A stretch of DNA of 64,000 bases from Clostridia bacterium (GTDB lineage: Bacteria > Bacillota > Clostridia > Oscillospirales > Acutalibacteraceae), in assembly GCA_017430535.1 (NCBI GenBank), contig JAFRMR010000003.1, forward strand, positions 248,001 through 312,000. Reading direction: 5' to 3'. This document shows positions 22,525-32,104 of the stretch, in pieces. The stretch's first letter is position 1, and every line of letters begins with the position of its first letter. The notes below the pieces were generated by a model. The model was not told the origin of the DNA, made no database searches, and worked only from the letters and a program-made list of their open reading frames with translations. Made by a program: the position numbers and the translations under genes.

Positions 22525-24708
22525 TTATAAGTAAAGCTTGCCGTTTTCAGCTGTTATTTCAATAGAGTTGAATATATTTTCGCTTGAATTGCCTATAAGC
22601 AGGCAATGCTTACCATTATGGAGGCCGTAATCCATAGAAAGATTCCAGTAATAAAATGCTTCGGCATCCAATGAAATTGTTTCTGTTTTCTTTTCCCCTG
22701 CTTTCAGCTCAATCTTTTTATATGCTTTTAATTCCTTTACCGGCCTTACAACTTCACAATTACAGGAACTGAGATAAACCTGAACAACTTCAGCGCCGTC
22801 ATAAGCGCCAGTGTTTAAAATATCAAATGAGATATTTACACCGTCGGCGGTGAGCTCAGCTCTGATATTATCAACAGCAAAGCTCGTATAGCTGAGGCCA
22901 TAGCCGAATGGGAATAATGGCTTACCGTCATTATCGCAATAAGAATATCCCCTGCCGGATGGTTTATATGAATAATTCAGTGGAAGCTGGCCTGCAGATT
23001 TCGGAACTGTAACGGGAAGCTTTGCGGAAGGATTGGTTTCGCCGAAAAGAATCTCCGCAAGTGCTTTTGCGCCCTGCTCGCCGGGATACCAGGCTTCAAT
23101 CACAGCCGGAGCCGATTCTATCCAGGCAGTCATATCAACGGGAGCTCCGTTTTCAAGTATAACAATAGTATTTGGGTTCGCTTTGCAAAGGCGGATAATA
23201 GACTGCTCCTGATTATCCGTAATAACCTGCTCGGCATTATCAACTATAAAACCGGCATCATCTTCTTTATTTCTCTGAACTGAAACCGAGGGAAGGCGCA
23301 AATCGCTTCTGTCACTCCCCTCGCCCTCAAGAATGGATGTGATATATAAAACAGCATCACAGGACGGAGCATATTTTTCAATATCGTTACTGCTGTAAAA
23401 AACAACCTCGGCGCAGCCGGATAAATACTCCGTTAAGGCCTGAAACGGTGTGGGTGCGTCTTCACCCTGCCAGGGCGCATTATATGGGCCGGAATAATTT
23501 GAACCGATAGGAATAAGATCTGCGCTTTGGCCGAACACGCCGACTTTTTTTACATTGCTTTTTTTCAGCGGTAAAATTCCGGAGTTTTTCAGGAGAATAA
23601 TTGTTTCGCGAGCGGCGGCAAGGGCGAGATTTCTGTGCTCTTTGCAGCGGACAATCTCATCCGCTTTTTCGGGGCTGCAAAACGGATTATCAAAAAGCCC
23701 GAGACGAAATTTTACGGTAAGAACCCGCAGAACATTTTTATTGAGTTCCTCTTCGCTGATAAAGCCCTTTTCAACAGCTTCCTTGACATAATCAAACCAG
23801 TCAAAAGGCAGAATAACATCAAGGCCGGCTTTAAGCGCCATAGCCGCTGCTTCGGCTTCTGAAGAAGCAAGATTATGCGCAGAATAAATGCCTTCTACTC
23901 CGTTATAATCTGAAACTACAAAACCATCAAAACCCCACTCTTTGCGGAGAATATCGGTAAGAAGGTGTTTATTGGCGCTACAGGGAATACCATCCCAGCC
24001 GTTATAGGCAGCCATAACAGACTGTGCGCCTGCGTCGAAGCAGGCTTTGAAAGGCGGCAAAACAGTTTCTCTCATTGTTCTTTCGCTTGTTTCGGAATAA
24101 TTGGAATCACGGCCGCCGAATGCGTAGTTATCCGCGTAATGCTTTGGCGTGGCAACAACTCCGTTTTTTTCAAGACCGCGGCACATAGCCGCACCCATAT
24201 CGGAGGAAAGCTTAACATCCTCACCATAGGTTTCAACGGTTCTTCCCCAGCGGCAATCCCTTGCAAGGTTCACAACAGGCGAAAAAACCTGGCGCACACC
24301 GGCGGCAGAGCATTCTTTGCCTATAACATCAGCAACCTGCTCAACAAGGCCCGGATTAAATGATGAAGCAAGGTTTATGGGCTGAGGAAAATTGGTGCAC
24401 ATACCCCACTGAGCTCCGTGAAGAGCCTCGCCGTTCTCAATAGGCGGTATATGATGAGGCTGCGCTTCAATGCTGAGCATTACATCCCTGTTGATTCTTT
24501 CCGTTACCTGAGACGGTGATGCGGGCACACTGCGACCCTGGTGCATAAAATGCCCCGGGTTGCGGTAGCTGCCGAACATAGGATTCCTTTTTGTTTCATA
24601 ATCCTCATCAACATCAAATATCATTTCGGATGTTACCTGATATATTTTTTCATCAAGGGATAATTCCTGAAGCAGCTCATAAGCACGCTCTTCGGGAGTT
24701 TTTTTCAT
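22525..24708 (-). CDS. GH3 beta-glycosidase
   Basis: A 727-residue GH3 enzyme (beta-glucosidase or beta-xylosidase type). The ATG at 24708 with AGGTG upstream is preferred to the GTG at 24717. Order: barrel domain with CRWGRTVETYGED and TPKHYADN; the nucleophile Asp267 in GFVVSDYNGVEGIY; an alpha/beta sandwich starting ILLKNSGILPLKKS; then a fibronectin-III-like C-terminal domain (GAYDGAEVVQVYLS). No signal peptide, so it hydrolyses imported oligosaccharides. The substrate cannot be told. It follows the alpha/beta-hydrolase gene by 24 bp. Confidence 0.95.
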   Translation of the reverse strand: MKKTPEERAYELLQELSLDEKIYQVTSEMIFDVDEDYETKRNPMFGSYRNPGHFMHQGRSVPASPSQVTERINRDVMLSIEAQPHHIPPIENGEALHGAQWGMCTNFPQPINLASSFNPGLVEQVADVIGKECSAAGVRQVFSPVVNLARDCRWGRTVETYGEDVKLSSDMGAAMCRGLEKNGVVATPKHYADNYAFGGRDSNYSETSERTMRETVLPPFKACFDAGAQSVMAAYNGWDGIPCSANKHLLTDILRKEWGFDGFVVSDYNGVEGIYSAHNLASSEAEAAAMALKAGLDVILPFDWFDYVKEAVEKGFISEEELNKNVLRVLTVKFRLGLFDNPFCSPEKADEIVRCKEHRNLALAAARETIILLKNSGILPLKKSNVKKVGVFGQSADLIPIGSNYSGPYNAPWQGEDAPTPFQALTEYLSGCAEVVFYSSNDIEKYAPSCDAVLYITSILEGEGSDRSDLRLPSVSVQRNKEDDAGFIVDNAEQVITDNQEQSIIRLCKANPNTIVILENGAPVDMTAWIESAPAVIEAWYPGEQGAKALAEILFGETNPSAKLPVTVPKSAGQLPLNYSYKPSGRGYSYCDNDGKPLFPFGYGLSYTSFAVDNIRAELTADGVNISFDILNTGAYDGAEVVQVYLSSCNCEVVRPVKELKAYKKIELKAGEKKTETISLDAEAFYYWNLSMDYGLHNGKHCLLIGNSSENIFNSIEITAENGKLYL

Positions 24709-24732
24709 AATAATCACCTACCTGGAGGTTTT

Positions 24733-25524
24733 TTATTTCATAAAGAATGAAAACATTTTTTCTTTATATTCCGGCGCTAAATCATAAGCGGCGTGACCGT
24801 AGCCGTTATACATAAACAGTTCCGAGCCGGGTATAAGGCCGTGAAGCTCGCGGGAAGACTCACCGCCGAGGAGTTCATCATCAAGAGACCCTATTACAAA
24901 CGCAGGGCAGTTCAGGGCTCCGAGTTTACCCGTAATATCAAAATCAATAAGACTGCCTGCCAGGATTTCAAACCGTTTAAGGTCGCCTGCTGTTATATGC
25001 TTTGCGGAGTTAAGAATAATATCTTTGGATTTTTCATATACTTCGGCGGGATATATCATTTTGCTGAAGGCCGGAACAAGTTCTTCCGCTTTTCCCAACC
25101 GGGCAAGTTCAATCCACTGAGAAATCCTGGAATTAAGCTCACCTGAAATACGGGCGGCGGTGGAACCGAGAGCAATTTTTACAACAAGCTCCGGGTGACA
25201 GACAGCCATAACCATACCTATCATACCGCCCTGAGATGCGCCAAAAATATATGCCTTATCTATATTAAGAAATTCAAGTGCCCTTACAGTATCATCTGCC
25301 ATATCATTTATGCTGTACCCGGGGGTTATATCATACCTGCGGTCAAATACATAAATGGTAAAATCCCTGCTGAAAACAAAGTAATCCCGCTCTATCAGAT
25401 CCGCAAAAGGCATAACGCTCTGTATGCTGAGGCCGGGAATAATAACCATATTGTTTTTGCCGGTGCCGAAGCGGAAATAATCCATACGGAAACCGGGCTC
25501 TGTTATGCTCTCAATTTTAATCAT
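24733..25524 (-). CDS. Alpha/beta hydrolase
   Basis: A 263-residue cytoplasmic alpha/beta-fold hydrolase. Nucleophile Ser lies in IFGASQGGMIG (about residue 96), the acid is probably the Asp of GSLDDELLG, and the His is in YGHAAYD near the end. The cap region has EELVPAFSKMIYP. The substrate (ester or thioester) is unknown. GGAGG precedes the ATG. It leads a two-gene unit with the GH3 enzyme, so it may remove acyl groups from the sugars that GH3 cleaves (inference). Confidence 0.85.
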   Translation of the reverse strand: MIKIESITEPGFRMDYFRFGTGKNNMVIIPGLSIQSVMPFADLIERDYFVFSRDFTIYVFDRRYDITPGYSINDMADDTVRALEFLNIDKAYIFGASQGGMIGMVMAVCHPELVVKIALGSTAARISGELNSRISQWIELARLGKAEELVPAFSKMIYPAEVYEKSKDIILNSAKHITAGDLKRFEILAGSLIDFDITGKLGALNCPAFVIGSLDDELLGGESSRELHGLIPGSELFMYNGYGHAAYDLAPEYKEKMFSFFMK

Positions 25525-25588
25525 AGGCCCTCCGGATATCGGTATGAGGATATTATAACAAACATATAAATAATAATCAATTATACAC

Positions 25589-25617
25589 TTGATTATACTT
25601 TAGGTTTATTGTAAAAT
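25589..25617 (+). promoter_or_regulatory. Promoter of the MATE operon
   Basis: TTGATT (25589-25594), 17-bp spacer, TAAAAT (25612-25617), 36 bp before the ATG. Confidence 0.65.
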
Positions 25618-25652
25618 CTTTACGATAAATAATGTAAAATTGGAAAAAATTT

Positions 25653-27080
25653 ATGAGAATATCGGGATTAAAAAACAAGTTTATAGGTGACAGGCAGTTT
25701 TACAAAAAGGCGCTTGCCATTGCTGTACCGATTATGGTGCAGACCGGCATAACCAATTTTGTAAGCCTGCTTGATAATATTATGGTTGGCCGTACGGGCA
25801 CGGAACAGATGAGCGGGGTTGCAATAGTCAACCAGCTTTTATTCGTATTTTACCTGTGCATTTTCGGCGGACTTGCCGGGGCAGGTATATTCACTGCCCA
25901 GTATTTCGGAGCAAAGGACAATGACGGGGTACGCACAACATTCCGTTATAAGCTCTGGCTGGGTGGAATTATTACCGGCGCCGCAGTGATTGTATTTGTG
26001 CTTTTCGGCGACAGACTGGTGCAGATGTACCTTAACGGCAGCAACGACGGCGGAGACCCGGCCGCAGCGCTTAAATACGCAATGGATTATATGAAGATAA
26101 TTCTGCTGGGGCTGCCTGCCTTTGCAGCAGTGCAGATTTATTCAAACACCCTGAGGGAATGCGGTGAAACGGTAATACCCATGAGGGCCGGAATTGCGGC
26201 TGTTGCGGTAAATCTTGTATTTAACTATCTGCTGATATACGGCCACCTGTTCTTTCCTGCAATGGGGGTGCGGGGCGCCGCAACGGCAACGGTAATGTCA
26301 AGATTCTGCGAAATGGCTATTGTGGTAATATGGGCCCATACTCACAGGGAAAAGTGCCCATACCTGACCGGCGTTTATAAAAAGCTTACCGTGCCTTTTG
26401 ACCTTATCAAAAAATTCACAATTACAGGCTCTCCCCTGCTTATTAACGAGGCATTGTGGTCCGCCGGTATGGCAATGTTGACCCAGTGTTACTCCTTAAG
26501 AGGGCTTAATGTTGTGGCAGGGCAAAACATATCCAGCACTGTAAGCAATGTTTTCAATGTAGTGTTCTTTGCCCTCGGCGATGCCTTGGCCATAATTGCA
26601 GGCCACAGCCTGGGAGCAGGCAAGCTGAAGCAGGCAAAAGATGAGGTTTATAAAATAATTGCTTTTTCCGTTTTTACGGCAACCTGCGTGGGGATTGTAA
26701 TTTTTTCCACTTCTTCGCTTTTCCCGATGATTTACAATACAAACCCCGAAGCAAAAAAGATTGCAGCCCATTTCCTTATGGCACAGGCAGTATTCACACC
26801 CCAGATAGGGCTTCTGCACACCTCATATTTTACCATACGCTCCGGAGGAAAAACATTTGTTACATTCCTGTTTGACAGCGTTTTCATGTGGGTTGTCAGC
26901 GTGCCGCTTGCTTTTGTTCTGAGCCGTTTTACCGGGCTATATGTAATATGGATATTTGCCGCAGTGCAGATGGCGGACTGGATTAAATGCGCAATAGGCA
27001 TAATCCTTGTAAAAAAAGGAATCTGGATAAAAAACATTGTAAAAGAGGAAGATACAGATGAAAACCGGGCTTGTACTTGA
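25653..27080 (+). CDS. MATE-family efflux transporter
   Basis: A 475-residue MATE exporter with 12 predicted helices. Seen: AIPVAVPIMVQT-like start (ALAIAVPIMVQTGITNF), LLDNIMVGRTGTEQMSGVAI, and the second-half repeat INEALWSAGMAM with FFALGDALAIIAGHSLGAG. It exports organic cations or drugs in exchange for Na+ or H+; the cargo is unknown. The 3' end overlaps the patatin gene by 23 bp, showing coupling. Confidence 0.93.
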   Translation: MRISGLKNKFIGDRQFYKKALAIAVPIMVQTGITNFVSLLDNIMVGRTGTEQMSGVAIVNQLLFVFYLCIFGGLAGAGIFTAQYFGAKDNDGVRTTFRYKLWLGGIITGAAVIVFVLFGDRLVQMYLNGSNDGGDPAAALKYAMDYMKIILLGLPAFAAVQIYSNTLRECGETVIPMRAGIAAVAVNLVFNYLLIYGHLFFPAMGVRGAATATVMSRFCEMAIVVIWAHTHREKCPYLTGVYKKLTVPFDLIKKFTITGSPLLINEALWSAGMAMLTQCYSLRGLNVVAGQNISSTVSNVFNVVFFALGDALAIIAGHSLGAGKLKQAKDEVYKIIAFSVFTATCVGIVIFSTSSLFPMIYNTNPEAKKIAAHFLMAQAVFTPQIGLLHTSYFTIRSGGKTFVTFLFDSVFMWVVSVPLAFVLSRFTGLYVIWIFAAVQMADWIKCAIGIILVKKGIWIKNIVKEEDTDENRACT

Positions 27081-27906
27081 AGGCGGCGCAATGCGGGGTA
27101 TGTTTACCTGCGGAATAATTGATATTTTTATTAATAATGATATAAAATTTGACGGTGTTGTGGGTGTTTCTGCCGGAGCTATTTTCGGGGTAAACTATCC
27201 CTCAAAGCAGGCAGGCAGAGTTATAAGCTATAACCTTGAATACATTAAAGATAAAAGATATATGGGCCTTGGTTCCCTGATAAAAACCGGAGACCTTATC
27301 AATAAGGATTTTGCTTATTACACCGTTCCCCTTGAATATTACCCATTTGATTTTGAAACATACCATAATTCGGGAATACCGTTTTATGCCTGCGTAACTA
27401 ATATGGAAACAGGGCAGCCGGAATACTATCAGATAAATGATTTTGATTTCGGTATGGAGGTGCTCAGGGCTTCCGCCTCAATGCCTTTTGTTACACGCCC
27501 TGTTATGCTTAACGGCAAGCCCTTCCTTGACGGCGGAGTTGCGGACAGCATACCATTCAGGTTTATGCTTGACAAGGGATATGACAGGCTTGTGGTAGTG
27601 CTGACAAGGGATATTGATTATGTTAAAAGCCCTATGCCACCGCTTCCCATAAAGCTGAAATACCGGAAATACCCGGCGTTTGCCGAAAGACTTATTAACA
27701 GGCATATTGAATATAATGAATCCATCGCTCAGCTCAAAGAGCTTGAAAAAGAAGGCAAAGTATTTATTATAAGGCCCTCTGTTCCGCTGGGAATAGGAAG
27801 AACGGAAAGAAATATTGAAAAAATGAAAGCGACTTATAGCCGGGGCCTGACAGACGGCGCGGCTATACTGGAACAGATGAAAGCTTTTATGGCATCGGAA
27901 GGATAA
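27058..27906 (+). CDS. Patatin-like phospholipase
   Basis: A 282-residue patatin-fold acyl hydrolase. Seen: the oxyanion loop LEGGAMRGMFTCGI at the N-terminus, the nucleophile elbow GVSAGAIFGVNY (Ser about 41), and the catalytic Asp in FLDGGVADSIPF. The family cleaves lipid acyl chains in the cytoplasm or at the inner membrane face. It is of the YjjU/RssA-like short type. It starts inside the end of the MATE gene with GAGGAAG as ribosome site. Confidence 0.92.
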   Translation: MKTGLVLEGGAMRGMFTCGIIDIFINNDIKFDGVVGVSAGAIFGVNYPSKQAGRVISYNLEYIKDKRYMGLGSLIKTGDLINKDFAYYTVPLEYYPFDFETYHNSGIPFYACVTNMETGQPEYYQINDFDFGMEVLRASASMPFVTRPVMLNGKPFLDGGVADSIPFRFMLDKGYDRLVVVLTRDIDYVKSPMPPLPIKLKYRKYPAFAERLINRHIEYNESIAQLKELEKEGKVFIIRPSVPLGIGRTERNIEKMKATYSRGLTDGAAILEQMKAFMASEG

Positions 27907-27912
27907 ACCGGA

Positions 27913-28872
27913 ATGAATAATTTAACAATAAATCAGATTCTCGGCGCGGATTTAAGGGTAAGTGAACTGAGCCCGGTAATAAAACCAGGCAACAGTTCCT
28001 TTGTGGCCGCAGACCCTTCTCTGCTGACCCCCGATGAAAGCCCGGACGGGCTCTGGCATATATTCTTTCACACTACATTCGGCGTAAGGCATGCGGTAAG
28101 TAAAGACGGCATTAACTTTGAAAAATCCGAAAAATTTTTCGGCAGAGCAATGAGACCGGATATAAACCGTATTGGCGGCAGATATTACCTCTTCTATGAA
28201 AGAACAAGACCGATTATTTTTAACGGACTTAATGTGCTGAATCTGGCAAAGTGGAAATCGGAAATATATGTTTCCGAAAGTGAAGACCTGAAACAGTGGA
28301 GCGAGCCAAAACCCGTTATTACCCATACGAGAGAATATGAAGAGAGCGAAAGAGGAATTTCCATCTCCAACCCCTTTTATTTATGTGATAACGGTATTTC
28401 ACGGCTTTATTATTCCTGCGGGCTCACCTATGTTGAGGACTGCGGGTTCTGCGAACCCACATACATAAGCTATGCGGAAAGCAAAAGGGCTGACGGGGAT
28501 TATGTATCGGCAGAGAGCCCTGTTATAAAACCGGACCCCGAAAGCATATACACCAATATATGCAGCGGGTGCCTTAAGGTTTACAAGCTTAAGGACGGCT
28601 ACCTCGGAATACAGAACGGTATTTACAGACAGGATGGTAAAAGCAAATCGGCAATAATGGCGCTCTCATCCCGGGACGGTCTGAATTTCAGATTTGAAAA
28701 AATACTTATTGAACCTGACGGAAATGAAAACAGCTGGATGGGGCAGTATGTTTACGCCAGCCATCTTGTAAAACACGGCAATGAACTGCGCCTTTATTTC
28801 AATGCCCGCAACAAATCCGATATGCTCAGGGGAAGAGAGTGTATAGGATTTGCTTCGGCAGAAATCCGATAA
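27913..28872 (+). CDS. GH43-like beta-propeller glycosidase
   Basis: A 319-residue protein with the five-bladed propeller pattern of GH43/GH32/GH117-type enzymes: FVAADPSLLTPDES, WHIFFHTTFG, RPDINRIGGRYYLFYER, GISISNPFYL and LRLYFNARN. The Asp in ADPS is the likely catalytic base. The other carboxylates cannot be placed with certainty, so the family number is open. No signal peptide. It sits 6 bp after the patatin gene, in the operon that continues to the ABC exporter. Confidence 0.65.
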   Translation: MNNLTINQILGADLRVSELSPVIKPGNSSFVAADPSLLTPDESPDGLWHIFFHTTFGVRHAVSKDGINFEKSEKFFGRAMRPDINRIGGRYYLFYERTRPIIFNGLNVLNLAKWKSEIYVSESEDLKQWSEPKPVITHTREYEESERGISISNPFYLCDNGISRLYYSCGLTYVEDCGFCEPTYISYAESKRADGDYVSAESPVIKPDPESIYTNICSGCLKVYKLKDGYLGIQNGIYRQDGKSKSAIMALSSRDGLNFRFEKILIEPDGNENSWMGQYVYASHLVKHGNELRLYFNARNKSDMLRGRECIGFASAEIR

Positions 28873-28892
28873 AAAAATATAGGGACATAAAA

Positions 28893-30620
28893 ATGTTAAG
28901 AAGATTCATTCAGTATTATAAACCGCACAAAAAAATGTTTGCCCTTGATATGGCAGCCTCAATTGCCATATCTGTTTTGGGTATGGTTTATCCGGTTATT
29001 ACAAACAGGATGCTCAACAGCTATATTCCGGACAGAAACTACCGGAGCATAGTTGTTGCCGGGCTGACTGTGCTGCTTCTGTACCTTATAAGGATGTATC
29101 TCAGATTCTTCGTGCAATATCAGGGGCATATGGTTGGCACATATATGCAGGCGCAGATGCGCAGAGAGCTGTTTTCACACCTTGAAAAGCTTCCCTTTTC
29201 ATTTTTCGACAATAATGAAACAGGCGCTATAATGACAAGGATGACAAACGATTTGTTTGAAGTTAGTGAGCTTGCCCATCACGGGCCTGAAAACATCCTC
29301 ACCTGCTCAATTATGATTATCCTCAGCTTTTCATACCTCTGCACCATAAGCGTTCCTCTTACACTGATTATTTTTTCCTGCGTGCCGGTTTTATTTGCGG
29401 TATCGGTACGCTACAGAAAAATAATGAGGCAGGCATTTACCGAGCGGCGCAAAAGCAATGCCGTAATAAACGCCGCCCTTGAAAGCTCAATTACCGGAGT
29501 AAGGGTAACAAAAGCTTACACAAATTCAGATGAAGAACTGAAAAAGTTTGAGAAGGGAAACCGGAAGTTTGTTGAGGCCTCGGGCTTATCTTTCAAAGCA
29601 ATGGGCAAATTCCATTCATCCACATCATTCATCACGGACTTTTTCAATGTGCTCATAATTATTGCAGGCGGTTTATTCCTCTATAAAAATAAGATTAATT
29701 TCGGCGAATACTCCGCATTTATTGTTTCGGTAAATCTGTTTATATCTCCAGTGCAGACTCTTATTTCCTTTACGGAGCAGTGGCAGAACGGCGTTACAGG
29801 ATTCAAACGGTTTACGGAAATAATTGATGAGCCGGAAGAGAAAGACAGACCTGGCGCAAAGGAAATTGAAAGCGTAAAGGGAGATATAGAGTTACGCAAT
29901 GTAAGCTTTTCATACGGCGGAAGCGACAACCGTGAAATACTGGATAACATATCACTTAAGATAAATGCCGGTGAAAAAATTGCACTTGTAGGTCCATCGG
30001 GCGGCGGAAAAACCACTATATGCAACCTTATACCCAAGTTTTACAGACTGGATGAAAACGGCGGCTCAATACTTATTGACGGCGAGGATATAGAAAATAT
30101 AAATACCGAATCCCTGAGAAAACAAATCGGAATTGTTCAGCAGGATGTATTCCTTTTTTCCGGGAGCATAAAAGAAAATATAAGATACGGCTGCCAAAGC
30201 GCAGATGACGAGCAGGTAAGGCAGGCGGCAATCAAAGCAAATATTGATGACTTTGTTTCAACGCTCCCGAACGGGTACGATACCGAGATAGGTGAAAGAG
30301 GCGTACGGCTTTCCGGCGGGCAGAAACAGAGAATCTCCATTGCAAGGGCATTCCTTAAAAACCCGTCAATCCTTATCCTTGATGAGGCCACCAGCGCCCT
30401 TGACAGCAACACGGAAGTATTCATTCAGCAGGCATTGGACAGGCTGTGCGAGGGAAGAACCTGCATTGTGGTTGCCCACAGGCTGTCAACCGTACGAAAT
30501 GCCGATAAAATAGCTGTTATTGACGGCGGCAGAGTTGAAGAAACCGGCACCCACAATGAGCTTATGGAAGCCGGCGGAATATATAAAAATCTTTATGAGC
30601 TGCAATACAGTATGCAGTAA
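28893..30620 (+). CDS. ABC exporter half-transporter, complete ATP sites
   Basis: A 575-residue ABC half-transporter with about six helices (1-310) fused to an ATPase. AGGGA at 28881 selects the ATG at 28893. Walker A GPSGGGKTT, signature LSGGQKQR, Walker B ILILDEATSALD and switch VVAHRLST are all intact, so it most likely works as a homodimer. Lipid, peptide or drug export is typical of the class; the cargo is unknown. It is 20 bp after the GH43-like gene and ends at a terminator shared with the opposite operon. Confidence 0.93.
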   Translation: MLRRFIQYYKPHKKMFALDMAASIAISVLGMVYPVITNRMLNSYIPDRNYRSIVVAGLTVLLLYLIRMYLRFFVQYQGHMVGTYMQAQMRRELFSHLEKLPFSFFDNNETGAIMTRMTNDLFEVSELAHHGPENILTCSIMIILSFSYLCTISVPLTLIIFSCVPVLFAVSVRYRKIMRQAFTERRKSNAVINAALESSITGVRVTKAYTNSDEELKKFEKGNRKFVEASGLSFKAMGKFHSSTSFITDFFNVLIIIAGGLFLYKNKINFGEYSAFIVSVNLFISPVQTLISFTEQWQNGVTGFKRFTEIIDEPEEKDRPGAKEIESVKGDIELRNVSFSYGGSDNREILDNISLKINAGEKIALVGPSGGGKTTICNLIPKFYRLDENGGSILIDGEDIENINTESLRKQIGIVQQDVFLFSGSIKENIRYGCQSADDEQVRQAAIKANIDDFVSTLPNGYDTEIGERGVRLSGGQKQRISIARAFLKNPSILILDEATSALDSNTEVFIQQALDRLCEGRTCIVVAHRLSTVRNADKIAVIDGGRVEETGTHNELMEAGGIYKNLYELQYSMQ

Positions 30621-30653
30621 AAAAAGAGGTGCTTAAAAAAGCACCTCTTTTTT
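30621..30653. terminator. Bidirectional terminator
   Basis: Twelve-bp stem AAAAAGAGGTGC/GCACCTCTTTTT, 8-nt loop, with A/T runs on both sides, between convergent genes. Confidence 0.92.
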
Positions 30654-32100
30654 ATTTAATAAGCTGAACTGTTATGCTGTCATCATCACCCGTACGGGTG
30701 TTATAAAGGAAATCCTGAGCCATTTCATTAAGAGATGAGCCGGGAGGAATCATTCCCTTAACCTTTTCAACATTAAGCTTTTCAACCAATCTGTCAAGCC
30801 TGCGGCAAACTGCGCTGAGCACTATATTCTCAACCGTATCCGGGGTATAGGGAGCATTGCCGGTGAAAATGTGGCGTAGAATTTCATAAATAATATCCGT
30901 AAGCGGAACTGCTTTTGCGTATTTCTTCTGCTCCTTGCTAAGAAGTTTACCAGACCTTCCGAAACGGATAAGCGATGAAAGCTTGCGCCTCATAAGAATA
31001 TTGGCAATACGCTTAACGAGGAATTTCTTGCCCGCAAGCTTATCAACAGGCAAAAATCCTTCGGCCTGCTTTAAGAATTCATCAAAATCTTTTGAGGCAA
31101 GGGGCAGAATACGCTGAACTATACCCGGGAAATTGCGGGTATAAAGGTATTCATAAGCAGAAAGGCCGCCGGTATCGGTACCGGGAAGAACTTCAATCCC
31201 GACGCTTTTTATATCGCACATACCGGTTTCCGTATCAACGGTAACCTTACGCATTTTACCCGCGGCATTTGCAAGGGAAATGGTTGATACATCAACAAAC
31301 CAGTTGCCGGCATCATTTTCAAGCTTTCTGATATTCTGAACATGGGTATGGCCCGTGAATATCACGCGCACATTTTCATCCCACATCAGATTCCAGAGCT
31401 CACGATAACCGCCGTACATTTCGTAATCAACCATATGGCTGTAAACATCCCAGGGAGGGATAACCGGGTGATGAACCGCAAGCAGAACATAGTCACCCGC
31501 TTCTTTTGCCCCGGCAATCTGCTCTTTAAGCCACTCAACTCCATCCTCAAACAGACCGCAGTGGCTTCTTCCGTTGCCGTTATCCACTATGGCAATCAGT
31601 CGCAGGTCCTCTCCGATTTTAACAGTATATGAACCGCTTTCATCGTGAACGCTCAGAGCCTGATCCGGGCCGAACTCCCTGTAAAAATCAAACAGCTCAT
31701 TTCTGCGCATGAAGGGAATCGGCTCGGTGCCTGTTTCGGTATATCTGCAGGCGCTGTGAAAACAGCACTCATCCTCGCCTGTGCTGCAGTAATCGTGGGT
31801 GGCAACAGTAATATAAACATTTTTGCCGGCAGCTTTAAGGGCTCTTATTTTTTCCCTGAATTCTTCATGGGAAAGAACATCGCCGCCGTCAACATTATCG
31901 CCGGTTATCACCAATGTATTGATTTCACTATCGGCAAGTATTTTTTCGGTAAATGCTTCAAATATTTCGGGAGAGGATTTGAGGGCAATCTGGTCTCCCC
32001 TCTCTCTGTTATTTATGGGTTTGCCTTCAACCCACTTGTTTTTTGAAACATAGTGAATATCAGTAAGAAGATAGAAAGAATTATCTGCTTTATTATTCAT
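30652..32100 (-). CDS. Calcineurin-like metallophosphoesterase
   Basis: A 482-residue cytoplasmic metallophosphoesterase. Motifs in order: LLTDIHYVS, VITGDNVDGGD, VATHDYC (in place of the usual GNHD), AVHHPVIPP and IFTGHTHVQN. All dimetal ligands are therefore present, with an altered third motif. A roughly 180-residue helical C-terminal region is extra. An ATG start at 32100 is used; a TTG at 32112, overlapping the upstream stop, is the alternative. Last gene of the - strand operon that begins near 38800. The substrate is unknown. Confidence 0.82.
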   Translation of the reverse strand: MNNKADNSFYLLTDIHYVSKNKWVEGKPINNRERGDQIALKSSPEIFEAFTEKILADSEINTLVITGDNVDGGDVLSHEEFREKIRALKAAGKNVYITVATHDYCSTGEDECCFHSACRYTETGTEPIPFMRRNELFDFYREFGPDQALSVHDESGSYTVKIGEDLRLIAIVDNGNGRSHCGLFEDGVEWLKEQIAGAKEAGDYVLLAVHHPVIPPWDVYSHMVDYEMYGGYRELWNLMWDENVRVIFTGHTHVQNIRKLENDAGNWFVDVSTISLANAAGKMRKVTVDTETGMCDIKSVGIEVLPGTDTGGLSAYEYLYTRNFPGIVQRILPLASKDFDEFLKQAEGFLPVDKLAGKKFLVKRIANILMRRKLSSLIRFGRSGKLLSKEQKKYAKAVPLTDIIYEILRHIFTGNAPYTPDTVENIVLSAVCRRLDRLVEKLNVEKVKGMIPPGSSLNEMAQDFLYNTRTGDDDSITVQLIK

Positions 32101-32104
32101 ATAA